From Alloalcanivorax marinus (lineage in GTDB: Bacteria > Pseudomonadota > Gammaproteobacteria > Pseudomonadales > Alcanivoracaceae), in NCBI RefSeq assembly GCF_016785095.1, contig NZ_JAEKJB010000002.1, positions 372,001 through 436,000 of the forward strand: a stretch of DNA of 64,000 bases. The letters run 5' to 3'. Below are positions 49,044 through 58,415 of the stretch, piece after piece. Each line of letters starts with the position of its first letter. Within the stretch, counting starts at the first letter, position 1. Below the pieces are notes generated by a model that saw only the letters and a program-made list of their open reading frames with translations, did no database searches and was not told where the DNA came from. Both the position numbers and the translations under genes were made by a program.

Positions 49044-50357
49044 ATGCAAGACAGCGACTATATTTTCCGTGAGCACGATCTCGACCGCTTTCGCTGGCCG
49101 GACGCGGACTACGCGCACACCCCGTATCGGGTGTTCAAGGACAGCGCCATTTATGAGCGCGAAATGGAAAAGGTCTTCCGCGGGCCAACCTGGGGTTACC
49201 TGGCCCTGGAGGCGGAATTGCCGGAAGCCGGCAGCTTCAAAAGCGTGATGCTGGGTAACACGCCGGTGGTGGTAAGCCGTGAGGAAGACGGCTCCTTCTC
49301 CGCGTTCGTCAACCGTTGCGCCCATCGCGGCGCCACCGTGGTGCGCGAGGAGTTCGGCAAGGCCGATACCCATGCCTGCATCTATCACCAGTGGTGCTAC
49401 AGCAGCGCCGGTGACCTGGTGGGCGTGCCGTACCGGCGTGGCGTGTCCGGCAAGGGCGGCTATCCGAAGGATTTCAAACCGGCTCAACACGGTCTGCGCA
49501 AGCTGCACGTGGAAAGCTACAAGGGCCTGATCTTCGGTTCGCTGCAAAACGAGCCCGGGACCTTGATGGCCTATCTCGGGCCGCACATCAAGGAGCACCT
49601 GGATCGTATTCTGGTCAAGCCGCTCAAGGTGCTGGGCTACCACCGGCAACGTATCTCCGCCAACTGGAAGCTCTATTTCGAGAACATCAAGGACCCATAC
49701 CACGCCGGCCTGTTGCATATGTTCGCGGCGACCTTCGGTACCTATCGCTCCACCCAGGAAGGGTACACCCTGGTCAGTGATGGTGGTGGCCACTCCATCG
49801 TCTATTCGGTGATGGGCACCGATGATCACGATAGCGTGTCCGAGCACTACAAGGATGTGAAGGACAAGTACCAAACCGATTTCCAGCTCAACGACGGTAC
49901 CCTGCTGCAATGGACGCCGGATTTCGACGACGGCATCGGCAACCTGATCATTTCCGTGTTTCCCAATCTGGTGGTGCAGCAGATTCTCAATACGCTGGCG
50001 ACCCGCCAGGTCCGCCCGCTGGGGCCGGACGGCATGGAACTGGTATGGACCTTCTTCGGCTTCGAGGACGACGACGACACACTCACCGATGACCGTTTGC
50101 GCCAGCTCAATCTGGTCGGTCCGGCCGGCTACATCTCCATGGAGGACGGCGAGGCGATCCGTCTGGTGCAGCAGGCGATCCAGGGTGAAACCGATGCCAC
50201 CTCCTTCATTCAAATGGGCGGCCTGGGCCCGATTGTCGACGCCGATCATGTGGTGACCGAGGTCTGCACCCGGGGGTTCTGGAAGCAGTACGCGCAAACC
50301 ATGGAGTTCGCGCCCCGCGAAGAGGGCGCCCCGGTACCGGAGAAAGCCCATGACTAG
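49044..50357 (+). CDS. Aromatic ring-hydroxylating dioxygenase, large (alpha) subunit
   Basis: 437 residues. Rieske cluster ligands C92-x-H94 (RCAHRG) and C112-x2-H115 (CIYHQW); mononuclear iron site D217, H220 and H225 (NIKDPYHAGLLH) with the conserved electron-transfer Asp in the same stretch. Incorporates O2 into an aromatic substrate. Located with its beta subunit, ferredoxin and reductase, making a three-component oxygenase. Start ATG 49044 follows TGAGGAGCGA; longer in-frame extension overlaps the hydrolase. Closest described role by eye is benzoate/anthranilate-type, without certainty. Confidence 0.94.
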   Translation: MQDSDYIFREHDLDRFRWPDADYAHTPYRVFKDSAIYEREMEKVFRGPTWGYLALEAELPEAGSFKSVMLGNTPVVVSREEDGSFSAFVNRCAHRGATVVREEFGKADTHACIYHQWCYSSAGDLVGVPYRRGVSGKGGYPKDFKPAQHGLRKLHVESYKGLIFGSLQNEPGTLMAYLGPHIKEHLDRILVKPLKVLGYHRQRISANWKLYFENIKDPYHAGLLHMFAATFGTYRSTQEGYTLVSDGGGHSIVYSVMGTDDHDSVSEHYKDVKDKYQTDFQLNDGTLLQWTPDFDDGIGNLIISVFPNLVVQQILNTLATRQVRPLGPDGMELVWTFFGFEDDDDTLTDDRLRQLNLVGPAGYISMEDGEAIRLVQQAIQGETDATSFIQMGGLGPIVDADHVVTEVCTRGFWKQYAQTMEFAPREEGAPVPEKAHD

Positions 50358-50832
50358 TCCTATCGACGGCGATCTCTATCAGCGCGTTCAGGATCTGTAT
50401 CAGAACTACGGCCACGCCATCGACGTGGATGATCTGGAGGCCTGGCCGGAGTTCTTCACAGCGGACGCCCGCTACTGCGTGATTCCCCGCGAAAACCATG
50501 ACCGGGGTTTGCCGGCGGCGCTGATCGACTGCCGTGGCCGGCCCATGTTGCTGGATCGGGTGGTGGCCTTGCGCACCGCCAATATCTACAACATCCACTT
50601 CGATCGTCACCTGGTGTCGCCGGCGGTGATCACCGGACGCGACGGCGATGTTCTCGAAAGCCGCGTCAATTTCACCGTCATGCAGACCGATCAGAGCGGT
50701 GTCACCCGGCTGTTCGCCGCCGGGGTCTCCTATGATCGTATTCGGGTGGAGGAGCAGCGGCTGCGTTTCCTGGACCGGCGCCTGGTTCTGGATACCTACG
50801 GGGTACCGGAACTGCTGGCGACCCCGTTGTAA
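50350..50832 (+). CDS. Aromatic ring-hydroxylating dioxygenase, small (beta) subunit
   Basis: 160 residues of the NTF2/SnoaL-like beta-subunit fold: LYQRVQDLYQNYGHAIDVDDLEAWPEFFTADARYCVIPRENHDRG, MLLDRVVALRTANIYNIHFDRHLVSPAVI and VNFTVMQTDQSGVTRLFAAGVSYDRI. It stabilises the alpha3beta3 oxygenase. Overlaps the alpha gene by 8 bases. Confidence 0.93.
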   Translation: MTSPIDGDLYQRVQDLYQNYGHAIDVDDLEAWPEFFTADARYCVIPRENHDRGLPAALIDCRGRPMLLDRVVALRTANIYNIHFDRHLVSPAVITGRDGDVLESRVNFTVMQTDQSGVTRLFAAGVSYDRIRVEEQRLRFLDRRLVLDTYGVPELLATPL

Positions 50833-50842
50833 GGAGGTTCAC

Positions 50843-51154
50843 ATGTCCAAGCAATGGCATTCGGTGATGAAAGCCGGCGAACTGGAAGACGGCGAGGTGG
50901 CGGCGGCCCGGATTGGCGACATGCCGCTGGCGGTGTTTCGCCTCGGCGAGCAGGTATTCGCGTTGCATGACCTGTGTTCCCACGGCAACGCCCGGTTGTC
51001 GGAAGGGTTCGTGGAGGACGGGTGCATCGAGTGTCCCCTGCACCAGGGGCTGTTCGACATTCGCAACGGTTGCCCGATGTCGCCGCCGGTGAAGGAGCCG
51101 GTGGCGTCGTTTCCCGCCCGTATCGAGGGCGATGACATCCAGGTGTGCCTGTGA
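50843..51154 (+). CDS. Rieske-type ferredoxin component
   Basis: 103 residues with Rieske ligands C45-x-H47 (CSHGNA) and C64-x2-H67 (CPLHQG). Carries electrons from the reductase to the oxygenase. AAGGAGG site before ATG 50843. Shares its stop with the reductase start (GTGA). Confidence 0.94.
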   Translation: MSKQWHSVMKAGELEDGEVAAARIGDMPLAVFRLGEQVFALHDLCSHGNARLSEGFVEDGCIECPLHQGLFDIRNGCPMSPPVKEPVASFPARIEGDDIQVCL

Positions 51155-52392
51155 GCGCGGATCGCGGGCCGATGGTGATCGTCGGCGCCGGCCAAGCCGG
51201 CTTGTCGGTGGCGCGGGCGCTGCGGGCCGGTGGCTACCAGGGCACGGTGATCATGATCGGCGCGGAGCCGGAGCGACCCTATGAACGGCCGGCGCTGTCC
51301 AAGGCGGCTCTGGCGGGTCCGGCGGCGGAGAGCGACGACCCGGCGCCGGCGCTGGCCGAACCGGCGGAATGGCGGGCGCTGAATCTGGATGCCCGGCTGG
51401 GCCAGCGGGTGCGGGCCATCGACCGGAACCGGCGCCTGCTGCACTGTGACGACCAGACCACGGTGGCGTACGGAACCCTGTTCCTGGCCACCGGCGGTGA
51501 GGCACGCCGCCTGCCCGGCGTGGCCGGTGACCGGGTGCATTATCTGCGCACACTGGGGGACGCGCGCGAGTTGCGGCGTGGTCTGGCGAACGCCCGGCGC
51601 CTGCTGGTGGCCGGTGGCGGCTGGATCGGGCTGGAAGTGGCGGCGGCGGCCCGGCATCAGGGGCTCGAGGTGACGGTGCTGGAAGCGGGTGCGCGCCTGT
51701 GCGAACGGTCGCTGCCGGAGGACGCCGCCGATTATCTGCTTCAACACCATCAGGAGCGGGGCGTGAGGTTCCGGTTCGGCGCCGTGGCCTCGCCCCGTGC
51801 CAGTGCCAACGGCGTGTGCTGCGAAGTGGACGGTACCCGCTTGCGGGCGGACCTTATGCTGGTGGGCATCGGCCTGGTGCCCAACGATCGGCTGGCGGTG
51901 GAGGCGGGGCTGGAGGTGGACGATGGCATCGTGGTGGACGGGCAGGCGCGAACCAGCGATCCATGCATCTTCGCGGTGGGGGACGTGGCCCGTTTTCCGT
52001 CTTCGTTCGCGGGCCGCCGGTTGCGTTTGGAGTCCTGGACCCACGCGCGACTGCAGGCGGAAGCCGCCGCCGCCGCCGCGCTGGGGGGCAGCGCCGGATA
52101 CCGCGATCAACCCTGGTTCTGGTCGGATCAGCATGACCTTAACGTGCAGGTGCTGGGGCTGCCGCGCGGGCGGGGTATATGCCGCGATTACGGCACGGGC
52201 CGCCGCGGCCTGTTTTACTTCCACGAGGGCGCGCTGACCGGTGCGGTAGCGTTCAACGCGGGGCGCGATATCGGGTTCGCCAGGCGCTGGCTGAACGCCG
52301 GCCGCTCGCCCCGGGCCGAGGATCTGGCGGACACTGGTCTGGCTTTGTCCGCATTGCATCGCCATCTTCGCGAGGTCGCCGATGAAGCATGA
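51151..52392 (+). CDS. FAD-dependent ferredoxin reductase component
   Basis: 413 residues: FAD-binding GxGxxG near the N terminus (MVIVGAGQAGLSVARAL), NAD-binding GxGxxG (LLVAGGGWIGLEVA), and FAD motif DPCIFAVGDVARF, with the C-terminal domain of class-III ring-hydroxylase reductases. GTG 51151 overlaps the ferredoxin TGA; GTG 51145 is an alternative. Passes electrons from NADH to the Rieske ferredoxin. Confidence 0.93.
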   Translation: MSADRGPMVIVGAGQAGLSVARALRAGGYQGTVIMIGAEPERPYERPALSKAALAGPAAESDDPAPALAEPAEWRALNLDARLGQRVRAIDRNRRLLHCDDQTTVAYGTLFLATGGEARRLPGVAGDRVHYLRTLGDARELRRGLANARRLLVAGGGWIGLEVAAAARHQGLEVTVLEAGARLCERSLPEDAADYLLQHHQERGVRFRFGAVASPRASANGVCCEVDGTRLRADLMLVGIGLVPNDRLAVEAGLEVDDGIVVDGQARTSDPCIFAVGDVARFPSSFAGRRLRLESWTHARLQAEAAAAAALGGSAGYRDQPWFWSDQHDLNVQVLGLPRGRGICRDYGTGRRGLFYFHEGALTGAVAFNAGRDIGFARRWLNAGRSPRAEDLADTGLALSALHRHLREVADEA

Positions 52393-53206
52393 GGACTGGT
52401 GTTTCGAGGGGCACCGGGTCCGGCTTTATCACCGGGGCCGGGGGCCGACTCTGATTCTGTTGCACGGTATCGGGCCCGGCACCTCGATCCCGGCCAACTT
52501 CGGCGCCGTTATCCCTTTGTTGGCGGAACGTTTCTCCCTGGTCGGCATGGACTGGATCGGGTTCGGTGGCTCGCAGGGCAAGGCGGCGCCCCCTTTTTTC
52601 GATCCAGCGCTGTGGTTGCGTCAGGCACGGGCCCTGGTGCGGCGGCTGGGGCACCCGGAGACGCGGTTATGGGGCCAGTCCATCGGCGGCGCCCTGGCGC
52701 TCGCCGTGGCGGCGGACGAACCCTCGGTGGCGGCGCTGGTGACCACCGGCAGCGGAGGGGGGCGGCATCGGCTCAACGCCGATCTGGATCGCTTCTGGAC
52801 CCTGCCGGACAGCGTCGATGCGATGAGGGCCGCCATGGCCAGCGGCAATCACGATCCGGCTCTGGCCACCGAGGCGCTGGCGAGGGAACGGCTGGCGACG
52901 CTGTCGAAGGGCGGCCTGAGCCGCTATTTTCATACCATGATGGCCACCGACCGGCAGGCACTGCTGGACGCGGTGAGGGTGCCCGACGAACGTTTGCGCG
53001 CGATCAGTGCCCGGGTGCTGATGATCCACGGTCGCGAGGATAAGCCGGTCCCGGCCGGGCAGAACACGCTTTATCTACAGGCGAGGGTGAAGCACTGCGA
53101 TACGCTGTTGTTGAGTGCCTGCGGCCACAATCCCTGCTGGGAGCATCCGCGCCGGGTGGCGGTGGCGGCCACCCGTCATTTGCTGGGCGAGGACGAGCAG
53201 GGCTGA
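52382..53206 (+). CDS. Alpha/beta hydrolase (catabolic type, second copy)
   Basis: 274 residues: LILLHGIGPGT, MDWIGFGGSQG, nucleophile GQSIGG, acid region HGREDKPVP and histidine ACGHNPCWEHP. Last gene of the ABC/oxygenase operon, overlapping the reductase by 11 bases. A different sequence from the hydrolase at 48.2 kb, so not a recent duplicate. Substrate unknown; two hydrolases plus an amidohydrolase suggest a substrate with more than one ester or amide bond, or cleavage of a ring-opened product. Confidence 0.88.
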   Translation: MKHEDWCFEGHRVRLYHRGRGPTLILLHGIGPGTSIPANFGAVIPLLAERFSLVGMDWIGFGGSQGKAAPPFFDPALWLRQARALVRRLGHPETRLWGQSIGGALALAVAADEPSVAALVTTGSGGGRHRLNADLDRFWTLPDSVDAMRAAMASGNHDPALATEALARERLATLSKGGLSRYFHTMMATDRQALLDAVRVPDERLRAISARVLMIHGREDKPVPAGQNTLYLQARVKHCDTLLLSACGHNPCWEHPRRVAVAATRHLLGEDEQG

Positions 53207-53217
53207 ATGCCGACGGT

Positions 53218-53640
53218 TCAGTCCGGTTCAAAGACCAGGGAGGCGGAGTTCAGGCAGTAGCGCTGGCCGGTGGGCGGCGGGCCGTCCGGGAACACATGGC
53301 CCAGGTGGCCATCGCAGCGGGCGCAACGGATCTCGGTGCGTACCATACCGTGGCTGGTGTCCTGGAGCTCGCGCACGTGTTGCGGGTCGGCGGGGCGGAA
53401 GAAGCTGGGCCAGCCGGTGCCGGATTCGAACTTGTCGTCGGAGCGGAACAGCGGTAGCTGGCACAGCTTGCAGGCGTAGGTGCCGGCCTGTTTGTTGTCC
53501 AGCAGGCCGCCGCAGAACGGCGGCTCGGTGCCCTGGTTGAGCAGGATGCGGCGCTCCTCGGCGGTGAGGTGGGCGGCGCGTTGTTGTTTTTCAGCGTCGG
53601 TGAGCGGCGTCAGATCGTGGCCGCTGGCGGACGTGGTCAT
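53218..53640 (-). CDS. msrB: Peptide methionine-(R)-S-oxide reductase MsrB
   Basis: 140 residues: zinc CxxC pairs (CKLCQLP and CARCDGHLGHVFPDG), substrate strand FESGTGWPSF and catalytic Cys in RYCLNSASLVF. Repairs methionine R-sulfoxide with thioredoxin. Follows msrA by 11 bases in the same leftward unit and converges on the hydrolase. Confidence 0.96.
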   Translation of the reverse strand: MTTSASGHDLTPLTDAEKQQRAAHLTAEERRILLNQGTEPPFCGGLLDNKQAGTYACKLCQLPLFRSDDKFESGTGWPSFFRPADPQHVRELQDTSHGMVRTEIRCARCDGHLGHVFPDGPPPTGQRYCLNSASLVFEPD

Positions 53641-53651
53641 GGCATGGCCTC

Positions 53652-54272
53652 TTAGTCTTTCAGCAGGTCCGGGAAGGCGGCGTGCAACTTCTCCAGCTTG
53701 GGTTGCGCCACATGCTGGATGTAGGGCTGGCGGGGGTTACGCCGCGCGAAGTCCTGATGGTAGTCCTCCGCCGGGAAGAATTCGTGACCGCTTTCCACGG
53801 TGGTGACGATGGGCGCGGTGAAGGCGCCGGCGTTGCCGAGCTGTTCGATGTAGGCCCGCGCCACCCGTTCCTGGTCGGCGTTGAGGGGGAAGATCGCGGA
53901 GCGGTACTGGGGGCCCCGGTCGTTGCCCTGGCGATCCTTCTGGGTGGGATCGTGGGCGATGGCGAAGAACAGCTTGAGCAATTCTCCGAAGCGCACCTTG
54001 CGCGGATCGTAGCGCACCTCGACGGCTTCGGCGTGGCCGGTGTTGCCACCGCAGACCGCTTCGTAATGGGCGCTGTCGGCGCTGCCGCCAATGTAGCCGG
54101 AGACCACGCTTTCCACCCCGTTCAGGGCGGTATACACCGCCTCCACGCACCAGAAGCAGCCACCGGCCAGGATGGCGCGGCCGGGGTCCCGATCCGCGGG
54201 CAGGTCCTCGACGGGGTCGGGGAACCGGTCCGGATGCACGGCCAGTGACGTGCCAGGAATGACGGCGCTCAT
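53652..54272 (-). CDS. msrA: Peptide methionine-(S)-S-oxide reductase MsrA
   Basis: 206 residues: catalytic [47 protein letters not shown] and [13 protein letters not shown]. Repairs methionine S-sulfoxide. ATG 54272 has a GGAGA site; a longer in-frame extension lacks one. First gene of the msrA-msrB unit. Confidence 0.96.
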   Translation of the reverse strand: MSAVIPGTSLAVHPDRFPDPVEDLPADRDPGRAILAGGCFWCVEAVYTALNGVESVVSGYIGGSADSAHYEAVCGGNTGHAEAVEVRYDPRKVRFGELLKLFFAIAHDPTQKDRQGNDRGPQYRSAIFPLNADQERVARAYIEQLGNAGAFTAPIVTTVESGHEFFPAEDYHQDFARRNPRQPYIQHVAQPKLEKLHAAFPDLLKD

Positions 54273-54394
54273 GACAATCTCCTTGTTGCTGATCCGAGTT
54301 GCTGATCCGACGATGGTGAAGCTACTCCCGGGCAGATGGGGGCGGCCGGCGCCGGAGTCAATGGTCCCCGGCGACGAGCGCCCCAGGGGCCGGA

Positions 54395-54979
54395 TCAGAG
54401 CACGCCGTGCTGGCGCAGGGCGTCGCGCAGGGCGCGGCACTGGCTCTGGGCGATGGCGGCCTGGTCGTTGGCTTCGTGGGTGCGCGCTTCACCGTACCAC
54501 AGGGACTTGCCGGCGCCGTCGGTGAGATAGGCGGGGAAACGCTGCTCGGTGTCGGCGGGGCGCTCCCGGTCGATGCGTTCGCCGTCCAGGCCCAGGCGCC
54601 AGGTGGGCTGCACCTCGGTGTCCTGGCCGAGCGGGTTGAGGTCCCGGCCGGCGGGCAGGTTGGGGGCGGACATCATCAGCCGGGTCAGGTCCACCAGCAG
54701 AACGCGGTCCACGCCGTGCTGGCCGGCCCAGCGGGTCAGGGCGTCACGGTCGCGCCACAGAGGGGTTTCCTGATGGGCCAGGTGGACGGTGAGACCGGCG
54801 CGGGCGAACACCGGCCGGCAGGTCAGTTCCCAGGTTTCGCGAACCTCGCCCTCCGGGCTCTGGGCGGCCAGCAGGATCGCCTCGCCGGTGGCCGGCGGCG
54901 TATCGGTGACGGTGCGCGTGGTGATTTGGGTGGTGCTGGCACAGCCGGTCAGCACGAGCGTGAGCAACAGGGCCCTCAT
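54395..54979 (-). CDS. Predicted lipoprotein of unknown function
   Basis: 194 residues with a short signal peptide ending in a lipobox LTGC (lipidated Cys about residue 13), a Thr-rich linker and a compact domain ([57 protein letters not shown]). AGGAGG site before ATG 54979. No family recognised. Lies between msrA and the ceramidase-like gene, all leftward, without overlaps. Confidence 0.75.
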   Translation of the reverse strand: MRALLLTLVLTGCASTTQITTRTVTDTPPATGEAILLAAQSPEGEVRETWELTCRPVFARAGLTVHLAHQETPLWRDRDALTRWAGQHGVDRVLLVDLTRLMMSAPNLPAGRDLNPLGQDTEVQPTWRLGLDGERIDRERPADTEQRFPAYLTDGAGKSLWYGEARTHEANDQAAIAQSQCRALRDALRQHGVL

Positions 54980-55044
54980 GGCACTACCTCCTGTATTCGA
55001 AGGCGTAGTGTAGCAGGGCCCGCCGGTGGAAAAACCGACCCGTG

Positions 55045-57063
55045 TCAGGGAAATACCGGTGAGGTGAGCGACGGCGCCCGCTCGCTGGCCTGTATTTCCA
55101 GTTCCAGGCTGCCCGGTGGCGCCGGCGGTGGCCGGTACCAACGCACTTCATAGAGCGCGCCCTGATCGTCCTGCTTGATCAGCCGCAGTGCCAGATCACC
55201 GCCCTGATCATCGGCGACCAGGGTTCGGTCGCCGCTGTCGCGCACACTGAGCAGCGGGGCGCTCGGCTCCAGCGCGCCGGGCGGCTCCCCCTGGAACCGC
55301 CAGGACCAGTAGGCTTCCTTCTCGCCTTCGCCGGCATGGAAACGGGCGCTCTGGCGCCAGCGCCGGGCCCAGGTGCCGTCGCCGTCCGCCTCGGGCCAGT
55401 AGCGGTGTCGAAGCAGGCTGAAGTGGGCGGCGGCGGGCACGTCGTCCACCTCGCCGAGCCGCCACAGGTCGCCGGCCAGGGCGGCGCTTTGCTCGGCCAG
55501 GAAATCGACGGTATGGGGGCCATACAGGGTGTGCCCACCCTCGTAATACTGGACGTCATATTCTTCCGGGGTCACCGCGTAACCCAGGAAACCGTTGGCC
55601 AGGCTGGAGATTTCCACCCTCCAGTCGTGGCCGGCGGGCAGGGTGTCGAGGACCGCGCCGCGAATGCGGTTGCCGCTTTCCAGGGTGACTTCCCAGGGCA
55701 GCGGCACCATCACCAGGTCGTTCACCCGAATCACCTGAAACAACGCCCGGTGGGGGAAGGCCTGCGGCGACAGCAGCAGCTGCGCCTTGGACAGCATCCA
55801 TTGTTTGACGCCCTGGCAGCCATCGGTGAACCAGCGCCTTGGCCAGCCCTCCTGGAGATAGGGCAGGTAGGACACCGGGAACACCTCATCGCCGTTGGCG
55901 GCGCCGGCGGTAGCGGCGCCCACCACGGCCCGTTCGCACAGGCCGTGGCGCTCGCTGGCGGGCAGATCCAGCAGGTCCAGTTGGCGGCTGGCGGTGGCGG
56001 TCACCAGCCGTGGCGCCAGCGTACCCTCCAGGGATTGGAACAGGTCCGCCGCCTGGGTGCCCAGGGCGGTACCAATGCGCCGTGCTTCCCGGTCACCCCG
56101 GTGATCCGGGTGCCAGGCCGGATTGTTGTCGGCGTGGGTGGCCTGTGCAGCGCCATGCACGAATGGCCAGGGCAACGATCGCCCGATGGTTTCACCGGGG
56201 CCGCGCGCCAGCCAGTGCCAGACGTCGGCGTGGTAGGGGCCGGTGAAGGCGGGGATGGCGGTGCCGTGGATGGAGAACAGCGTCAGGGCGCCGGCCGGGT
56301 AGTAACGGCCGTCGTCGGCCTGCAGGTCGAGGCGCAGCATGGTCATGCGCGGGTTCACCGCGCGCTTGGCCAGGTTGCCGTCAATGCGGTCCTCGGCGAT
56401 GCCGTGGTTGCGCGCCCAGGCCTGGGGAGAGCGGTTGCGGGTCAGACCCCAGACGTCCCGTTCACCCACCGCCAGCCGTGCCGGGCGCCGCGCCCGGTAG
56501 GCCTCGGTGACCGCCGTGCTGATGCGCGTGGCGAGAAAGTCGAACAGCGCCGGGTCAAAACCGGGCCGGTTGCCGCCAAACACATTATAGAAGTCGCTGC
56601 CCAGGTACTGGCCGGGGCCGGAGTGCGTGTGCGTGACCAGCAGGCTCAGGCCATGGGCGGGCACGTCGGTGGTGGCGGCGATGCGCTCGGCCACCGCGTA
56701 ATGCAGTGGCAGGGAACCGGCGCCCAGGTCCAGTTGCACCAGAGCCAGGGGCGTGCCGCCCGGCCCGTGCAGATAAAAGGCGCGCGCCTTGAGTCGGGTA
56801 CGGAAACCGTCGCCATCGGCGGCCCAGGCGGAGTAGCCGAACTTGGGCAGGCCAATGGCCGGGGTAATGTCCACCTCCGCCACGCCGGCCATGGGTTGGG
56901 TCAGGGGTTCCGGCGGGCGCGGTCGGGGGACCTGGAAGTCGAGGGCGGCTCGGGGATAGGTCAGAAACGGCCAAGCGGTATGCAACAGGGCGCCGCCGAT
57001 GATCACCAGCAGCACCAGCGCCGCCCACAACCCATGGCGCCGGAATCGTCGTCGGGAGGGCAT
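55045..57063 (-). CDS. Neutral/alkaline ceramidase-like hydrolase, membrane-anchored
   Basis: 672 residues. An N-terminal hydrophobic anchor (about 11-30: WAALVLLVIIGGALLHTAW) is followed by the neutral-ceramidase catalytic fold: GVAEVDITPAIGLPKFGYSAW, GLSLLVTHTHSGPGQYLGSDFYN (zinc histidines), LFSIHGTAIPAFTGPYHADVWHWLA and NGFLGYAVTPEEYDVQYYEGGHTLYGPH. Such enzymes hydrolyse N-acyl sphingosines. Start ATG 57063 chosen because the upstream extension is non-coding in character. Bacterial members can also act on related lipids; the substrate is not known. Confidence 0.85.
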   Translation of the reverse strand: MPSRRRFRRHGLWAALVLLVIIGGALLHTAWPFLTYPRAALDFQVPRPRPPEPLTQPMAGVAEVDITPAIGLPKFGYSAWAADGDGFRTRLKARAFYLHGPGGTPLALVQLDLGAGSLPLHYAVAERIAATTDVPAHGLSLLVTHTHSGPGQYLGSDFYNVFGGNRPGFDPALFDFLATRISTAVTEAYRARRPARLAVGERDVWGLTRNRSPQAWARNHGIAEDRIDGNLAKRAVNPRMTMLRLDLQADDGRYYPAGALTLFSIHGTAIPAFTGPYHADVWHWLARGPGETIGRSLPWPFVHGAAQATHADNNPAWHPDHRGDREARRIGTALGTQAADLFQSLEGTLAPRLVTATASRQLDLLDLPASERHGLCERAVVGAATAGAANGDEVFPVSYLPYLQEGWPRRWFTDGCQGVKQWMLSKAQLLLSPQAFPHRALFQVIRVNDLVMVPLPWEVTLESGNRIRGAVLDTLPAGHDWRVEISSLANGFLGYAVTPEEYDVQYYEGGHTLYGPHTVDFLAEQSAALAGDLWRLGEVDDVPAAAHFSLLRHRYWPEADGDGTWARRWRQSARFHAGEGEKEAYWSWRFQGEPPGALEPSAPLLSVRDSGDRTLVADDQGGDLALRLIKQDDQGALYEVRWYRPPPAPPGSLELEIQASERAPSLTSPVFP

Positions 57064-57087
57064 GAAGTCCGGGGTCCTTTTATTTTT

Positions 57088-57099
57088 GTACGGTCGTAC
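57088..57099. promoter_or_regulatory. GTACGGTCGTAC dyad upstream of the ceramidase-like gene
   Basis: GTACG-GT-CGTAC inverted repeat flanked on both sides by T runs, 24 bases before the ceramidase-like start, in the 249-base gap shared with the OmpA-family gene. Its size suits a TetR-type operator. No regulator is adjacent, so this is a candidate only. Confidence 0.3.
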
Positions 57100-57312
57100 T
57101 ATTTTTCTCACATGAAACCTTAAATCACGGGCTGGCGCCAGGGCCGAATACAGAGGGGATACAAAACGATACCGCTTGTACAAGTTGTGCAAAAGCGTGG
57201 AGAAGTTCTCAACACTATTCCTACCCGACGTCACCGGAAGCCTGTTTTTTTCCGGCCCCCCGGCTATTCCAATGATTGCACTGTAATCCGTTGATACCCG
57301 AGGGGGGTACAG

Positions 57313-58404
57313 ATGAACGCAAGCCTGAAAGTTTCTTCGCTTGTAATGGCCGTCGGGCTGGTGATCCAGCCGGCTCTGGCGGACGAGAAGTACGAGGAAA
57401 CCCTCAACACCCGCCAGTACGTTGGTGGTTTCGGTTCCTACCTGGATCTGGACGACGAGCGCGGCTTCGATGACAGCGGCGCTGGCTACAGCGTGTTCTA
57501 CGGTCGCCAGTTGTCCGATCGCTGGTGGTGGGAAACCGAAGGCGGTTTCTATGAGATGGACCCGAACCTGCCCAACACCCAGGACTTCTATCAATACCAC
57601 CTTACCACCGGCCTTGCCTACGCCTTTGGCGACCGCACCGGTTTCACCCCGTACTTCGTGGTGGCCGCAGGCATCATCGATCAGGAAGTGCTGCCCGATG
57701 AGGACGAGGAGAACAGCTTCACCGCCAACGCCGGTCTCGGCGCGGTAACCGGCCCGATCTTCAACAATGGCCTGAAGCTGCGCGGCGAGGCCCGCTACGT
57801 CTACGACGACTTCGACGGCTCCGGCGCCGCGCGCGGCAACGGCGGGTTCGGCGACGTGCGCCTGTCACTGGGCGTGGAGATTCCGCTCGGTTACACCAAG
57901 GTGATCACCAAGGAGAAAGTGGTGGTCGAGACCCGCGAAGTGCAGGCCCCGCCCAAGCCGATGATCGATTCCGACGGCGACGGCGTGCCGGACGATCGCG
58001 ACCAGTGCCCGAACACCCTGGAAGGTGGTCAGGTGGACGCCAAGGGCTGCCTGATCGCCAATCAGACGGTGACCCTGAGCAACATCAACTTCGAGTTCGA
58101 TTCCGCCCGTCTCGCCCGTTCCTCGGAATCGACCCTGGACCGCATCGCGGAATCCCTGAAATCACAGACCGATTTCCGCGTGGAAGTGGCTGGCCATACC
58201 GACAGCGTCGGCAACGCCGACTACAACGAAGAACTTTCCCGTCAACGCGCCGAGTCCGTGCGCCAGTACCTGCTGGACCGTGGCGTCGCCGCCGATCGCG
58301 TGACCGCGCGCGGCTACGGCGAGCTGGACCCCATTGCCAGCAACGAAACCGAGTCCGGTCGGGCCATGAACCGGCGCGTTGAGTTCCGGGTTACCGAGAA
58401 GTGA
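57313..58404 (+). CDS. OmpA-family outer-membrane protein
   Basis: 363 residues: signal peptide (about 1-23), eight-stranded beta-barrel (about 30-200, e.g. [49 protein letters not shown]), a single calcium-binding thrombospondin-3-like repeat ([17 protein letters not shown], about 220-236) and a C-terminal OmpA peptidoglycan-binding domain ([60 protein letters not shown]). Anchors the outer membrane to peptidoglycan. Followed after 11 bases by the TSP3-repeat lipoprotein, so likely one operon. Confidence 0.93.
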   Translation: MNASLKVSSLVMAVGLVIQPALADEKYEETLNTRQYVGGFGSYLDLDDERGFDDSGAGYSVFYGRQLSDRWWWETEGGFYEMDPNLPNTQDFYQYHLTTGLAYAFGDRTGFTPYFVVAAGIIDQEVLPDEDEENSFTANAGLGAVTGPIFNNGLKLRGEARYVYDDFDGSGAARGNGGFGDVRLSLGVEIPLGYTKVITKEKVVVETREVQAPPKPMIDSDGDGVPDDRDQCPNTLEGGQVDAKGCLIANQTVTLSNINFEFDSARLARSSESTLDRIAESLKSQTDFRVEVAGHTDSVGNADYNEELSRQRAESVRQYLLDRGVAADRVTARGYGELDPIASNETESGRAMNRRVEFRVTEK

Positions 58405-58415
58405 GGAGAACGACG

